The position numbers and the translations under genes are program-made. From Diphasiastrum complanatum (Eukaryota; Streptophyta; Lycopodiopsida; Lycopodiales; Lycopodiaceae), in assembly GCA_029204225.1 (NCBI GenBank), contig MU832096.1, forward strand, positions 1 to 64,000: 64,000 nucleotides of DNA, given 5' to 3'. The stretch's first letter is position 1. Each line of letters opens with the position of its first letter. The notes under the pieces were generated by a model. The model saw nothing but the letters and a program-made list of their open reading frames with translations, did no database searches and was not told the DNA's origin. Shown piece after piece: positions 60,182-64,000 of the stretch.

Positions 60182-63100
60182 ATGGCTACAAATGGAGGCT
60201 ACATGTTGGAAAGCAATGATAGGCTTACCTCCCTCAACTATTCTACTTGGAAAGTAAGGATGGAGTCTTTGCTTGAGATGAATGAGTTGATGGATATTGT
60301 TGTAGGTGTGGAGGAGAGACCTTTGGCACCTCAAGAACAATTGAGGTATGACAAGAGGGCAAAGAAAGCCCTTCACATGATCAAGATGAATGTGACAAAT
60401 GAGCTTATCAAAGAGGTTGGTAAGTGCACATCATCTAGTGAAGCTTGGGAAGCCTTGAAGAAGGTTTATGAATCCAAGTCTACTTCTAGAGTGTTGACTT
60501 TAAGAAGGCAAATCTTTTCTTGTATGCAAAAGAAGAGTGAGAATGGACATGCTTTTGTTTTGAGAGTTAAAGCATTGAATGATGAGTTAGCATGCATTAA
60601 TGATGGCATAAATAATGAGGAGCTTGTTCAAGTGATTCTCAATGGCTTGTTGGATGATCATGCTAATCTTGTTCAAAGTTATGCTATCCAAAAATGTTTA
60701 CCAAGTGTTGGAGACTTGCAAGAGGTCTTGTTGGCTGAAGAATTCAGGTTGCAAGCAAGAGTGGGAGCATCTTCTACATCTCAAGGAGGAGAAGAGGAGG
60801 CAATGTTCTCTAAAGGCAAGTTCAAGGGCAAAGGTAAAAGCAATTGGTCTAAAGGGCAAGACCAAGGTGAGCACTCTACTTTTGGCAAAAAGAAGGATAG
60901 ATCTAAGCTAAAATGTTTCTATTGTGGAGTCAAAGGGCATTTTGCTAGTGATTGTTTTAAGAAAAAGAGGGATCAAGGGGAAAAGCAAACCAATCTAACT
61001 ATTGATGAGGGTGGGGATGAGCTTCTTTCAAATGATGCTTTTGTTATGTCATCTTGCTTGTTGGCTAATCATGGAGACATTGATCCTTGGTGGATTGATA
61101 GTGGAGCCACTTCTCATATGACATATCATAAAGAGTATTTTTCATCTTTAATGGCATTTGATGGTGATAGGAAGGTAATCTATACCGCAAATGATGGTGA
61201 GTGTGCAATCAAGGGGATTGGCACAATTCCTATTTCACTTTCTACAAATAGGAATATAGAATTGAAAGATGTTTTGCTCATTCCATCCATTACCAAGAAC
61301 TTACTTAGTGTAAGCCAAATGCTTGACAAAGGATTCAAAGTTGAGTTTGATGGTGATGCTTGCTTGATCAAAAAGGGGTGTAGTATCATTGCAAAAGGGA
61401 AAAGGCAAGGGAAATTGTTCAAGCTTGATGCATGTGTTGTTGCTAACCAAGTTGGATGCATGGCAAATGAACAAATGTCAATTCAAGAGGTATGGCATAA
61501 AAGGATGGGACATCTCAACTACAAGGCCTTGGAGGTAATAGCCAAAAAGGAGGTAGTAAGGGGACTTCCCAAGTCTCTTACTTGCTTGAATCATGTTTGT
61601 GAAGAATGTGCTTTGTCTAAATCACATAGATTGCCATATACTAGATCTATATCTAGATCTAAGATGCCTTTTTCTCTCTTGCATTCGGATATTCATGGTG
61701 TTACTACAATTAGCAATGGAGGTGCTAAGATGTATGTAACTTTCATTAATGATTTTAGTAGATTTTGTTGGGTTTATCTACTAAAGAGCAAGGATGAGGT
61801 GTTTGATGTGTTTGTCAAGTTCAAAGTTGCTATTGAGACTCAATTTACAACCAAAATCAAATGCTTGAGGAGCGACAATGGTGGTGAATACATTTCTAAC
61901 AAATTCAAAGCCTTTTTCGATGAGCATGGGATCAAGAGGGAGTACACATGTCCAAGAACACCACAACAAAATGGAGTGGCCGAGAGGAAGAATAGGACCT
62001 TGTGTGAGAGTGCAAAGGCAATGAGATTGAATGCTAATCTTCCTAAACCTTTTTGGAGTGATGCTTTGTTGTGTGCAAATTTCCTATGCAATAGATGGCC
62101 AAGTGTTGTATTGGAAGGAAAAACCCCTTTTGAAGCTTTGTTTGGTACGAAGCCTAATGTCAAGTTTCTAAGAACTTTTGGATGCATTTGCTACTTCAAC
62201 ATTACTCTTGATGATAGAACTAAGGAGGATCCATCTTCAAGAAAGGGCATTTTTGTTGGTTATAGTGAAGTAAGCAAAGCATATAGGATTTATGTTCCTT
62301 CAATCAAGAAAGTGTTCACAAGTAGGGATGTCATTTTTGATGAAAGTAACATTCCAAAAGTTGTTTCAAGTGATGATGGTGTTGTTGCAACTAATGTGCT
62401 TGATGACAATGGAGTTGATGACACATTGGATGTGGATGTTGAAGAAGCCTCTTCAAGTCAAATTCCAAGGAGAACTCCAAGGCATAAAGTGAAACCCTCA
62501 AGGCTCACTTATGATGGCAAAGGTAAGCAAGTGGTGGATGGATCCAACTATGCTTTCCTAACTTCTTTTGATGTACCTTCATGTGTAGATGAAGCAAGGC
62601 AAAAAGAGGAATGGATCCAAGCAATGGATCTTGAGTTTGAAGCACTTATGAAGAACAACACATGGAGATTGGTGGAGCTTCCAAAGGGCAAAAGTGCAAT
62701 TGGATGCAAATGGATCTTCAAGGTAAAGACAAATCAAGATGGATCTATCAACAAGTTCAAGGCAAGGTTGGTGGCTAAAGGTTATGCTCAAGAGCATGGC
62801 ATTGACTATGAGGAAACCTTTGCACCCGTGGCAAAGATGGTGAGCATAAGAGTAATCATTTCCCTTGCAACTCTTTATGGATGGGATCTTTGGCAATTAG
62901 ACATTTCTAATGCTTTCTTGAATGGTGATCTTGAAGAGGAAGTCTACATGGAGCAACCCGAGAGCTATGTTTCTCATAGCAAGCCTAATCATGTGTGTTT
63001 TCTACAAAAAAGTTTGTATGGTCTTAAGCAAGCACCAAGGAGTTGGTATGCTAGGCTTAACTCTTTTCTACTTTCTCAAAACTTCACTATGAGTGAGTAT

Positions 63101-64000
63101 GATCATTCACTTTACTTTAGAATTAGTGCTAATGATGTTACAATCCTTCTAATTTATGTGGATGACATTATTTTAAGTGGAGGGAACAAGGAAGATATAG
63201 AAGATATCAAGAAAGCACTAAAAAAGGAATTTGAAGTGCATGATCTTGGTCTTTTGAGCTATATCTTAGGAATAGAAGTAATTAGAACTTCTCAAATCAC
63301 TTTTATTTCACAAGAGAAGTATGCTATTTCTATTCTCAATAGATTTCATATGGTAGATGCAAATCCTATTGATACACCTATGGAATCACATGTAAAGCTA
63401 ACTATAAGAGGTAATGAAAGATCCTTCGAGGACATTACTCTCTATAGGAAGCTAATAGGTTCTCTTATATATCTAACCATCACAAGACCTGATTTATCTT
63501 ATTGTGTTGGTAGATTAAGCCAATTCATGCAAGATCCTAGCATAGAACATTGGAAACTAGGAAAGAGGATCTTGAGATACATCTCGGGAACAAAAGATTT
63601 TGGCATTGTTTATAGAGGCTCATCACCTAACTTATTTGGTTTTTCAGATTCAGATTTTGCAGGAGACCTTATGGATAGAAAATCCATAAATGCACATGCT
63701 ATTTTCATAGGTGATGGAGCTATCTCATGGATGTCGAAGAAACAAGCAACTATATCACTTTCTTCTAGTGAGGCCGAGTACAAAGCTTTGACATCATGCA
63801 CAAAGGAGATGGTGTGGATCAAGAGGATGATTATGGAGCTTCATTTGCTGGATTTTTCAGAGAGTCCAATCATCTTTTGTGACAACCTTTCAGCCCAAAG
63901 TCTAGCAAGCAATCCGGTTTTCCATGCAAGGAGCAAACATATCGAGGTGGCTTACCATTTTGTGAGAGAACAAGTGTTGGCAAAAGAGATCAAGCTTGAA
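60182..64000 (+). CDS. Intact copia gag-pol polyprotein, element F (runs off the window)
   Basis: One frame from ATG 60182 stays open for 1273 codons to the last base, so the stop lies outside. It encodes capsid, protease, integrase, reverse transcriptase and RNase H as one polyprotein. Landmarks: gag start MATNGGYMLESNDRL; CCHC knuckle CFYCGVKGHFASDC at about 245; protease WWIDSGATSH (Asp306); integrase zinc region ending CEECALSKSHR; integrase Asp503, Asp565 and Glu601 (DD35E spacing); reverse transcriptase YVDD (Asp994, Asp995); RNase H SSSEAEYKAL (about 1197) and HARSKHIEVAYHFVREQ near the end. All catalytic residues I looked for are present. One oddity is FINDFSR where FIDDYSR is usual, not a catalytic site. 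A similar but decayed relative is element A. Confidence 0.95.
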   Translation, partial: MATNGGYMLESNDRLTSLNYSTWKVRMESLLEMNELMDIVVGVEERPLAPQEQLRYDKRAKKALHMIKMNVTNELIKEVGKCTSSSEAWEALKKVYESKSTSRVLTLRRQIFSCMQKKSENGHAFVLRVKALNDELACINDGINNEELVQVILNGLLDDHANLVQSYAIQKCLPSVGDLQEVLLAEEFRLQARVGASSTSQGGEEEAMFSKGKFKGKGKSNWSKGQDQGEHSTFGKKKDRSKLKCFYCGVKGHFASDCFKKKRDQGEKQTNLTIDEGGDELLSNDAFVMSSCLLANHGDIDPWWIDSGATSHMTYHKEYFSSLMAFDGDRKVIYTANDGECAIKGIGTIPISLSTNRNIELKDVLLIPSITKNLLSVSQMLDKGFKVEFDGDACLIKKGCSIIAKGKRQGKLFKLDACVVANQVGCMANEQMSIQEVWHKRMGHLNYKALEVIAKKEVVRGLPKSLTCLNHVCEECALSKSHRLPYTRSISRSKMPFSLLHSDIHGVTTISNGGAKMYVTFINDFSRFCWVYLLKSKDEVFDVFVKFKVAIETQFTTKIKCLRSDNGGEYISNKFKAFFDEHGIKREYTCPRTPQQNGVAERKNRTLCESAKAMRLNANLPKPFWSDALLCANFLCNRWPSVVLEGKTPFEALFGTKPNVKFLRTFGCICYFNITLDDRTKEDPSSRKGIFVGYSEVSKAYRIYVPSIKKVFTSRDVIFDESNIPKVVSSDDGVVATNVLDDNGVDDTLDVDVEEASSSQIPRRTPRHKVKPSRLTYDGKGKQVVDGSNYAFLTSFDVPSCVDEARQKEEWIQAMDLEFEALMKNNTWRLVELPKGKSAIGCKWIFKVKTNQDGSINKFKARLVAKGYAQEHGIDYEETFAPVAKMVSIRVIISLATLYGWDLWQLDISNAFLNGDLEEEVYMEQPESYVSHSKPNHVCFLQKSLYGLKQAPRSWYARLNSFLLSQNFTMSEYDHSLYFRISANDVTILLIYVDDIILSGGNKEDIEDIKKALKKEFEVHDLGLLSYILGIEVIRTSQITFISQEKYAISILNRFHMVDANPIDTPMESHVKLTIRGNERSFEDITLYRKLIGSLIYLTITRPDLSYCVGRLSQFMQDPSIEHWKLGKRILRYISGTKDFGIVYRGSSPNLFGFSDSDFAGDLMDRKSINAHAIFIGDGAISWMSKKQATISLSSSEAEYKALTSCTKEMVWIKRMIMELHLLDFSESPIIFCDNLSAQSLASNPVFHARSKHIEVAYHFVREQVLAKEIKLE

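Overview
This window looks like nuclear DNA from a land plant with a large, repeat-rich genome. One intact spliced host gene sits in a sea of nested, mutually broken retrotransposons. The plant assignment rests on the host gene, an ankyrin-repeat/RING ubiquitin ligase of the plant XBAT31/XB3 family with plant-type introns. It also rests on many Ty1/copia elements primed by initiator tRNA-Met (TGGTATCAGAGC) and on degenerate CCCTAAA-type telomere-like repeats. The species cannot be told. The odd class II element suggests a non-angiosperm plant (fern, lycophyte or gymnosperm), but that is a guess.

Layout. 0.7-4.3 kb: decayed copia element A. 4.3-6.7 kb: remnants of a Ty3/gypsy-like leader and gag, then short tandem repeats. 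9-13 kb: copia element B, truncated at its 3' end. 13.7-14 kb: a stray antisense integrase piece. 15.6-18.5 kb (minus): the host XBAT31-like gene, eight exons, 459 codons, apparently functional. 21.7-31.8 kb: an antisense copia 3' end split in its RNase H by a 9.1-kb DNA element (22154-31298). 33-36 kb: copia D. 35.85-40.85 kb (minus): copia C with two 268-270 bp LTRs, no gag, and a 24-bp satellite in its place. 41.4-43.4 kb: a large old inverted repeat. 43.4-47.6 kb: two gypsy fragments in opposite orientation. 47.8-56.9 kb (minus): copia E, two elements sharing one LTR, with a triplicated reverse-transcriptase segment and a purine-rich minisatellite. 57-58.9 kb: head-to-head gag fragments and LTR G with iterated primer-site-like motifs. 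58.9-64 kb: copia F, whose gag-pol frame stays open for 1273 codons to the window edge and looks recently active.

The standout is the 9.1-kb element at 22154-31298. It has an 11-bp terminal inverted repeat (AACAYGATGAC) and a 4-5 bp target duplication (TAAA/TAAAA). Deleting it returns the host copia RNase H to one reading frame. It carries two divergent gene remnants. The rightward one looks like a DDE/RNase H-fold transposase with a C-terminal chromatin-reader-like domain. The leftward, multi-exon one combines a ParB-like domain with a permuted (DPPY-motif-first) amino-DNA methyltransferase. Between them lie a cluster of CCTATGCTGAGCATAGG palindromes folded into a larger cruciform and a telomere-like tract. 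Both genes carry frame breaks, so this copy is probably dead, but the gene combination may be an undescribed class of plant DNA transposon.
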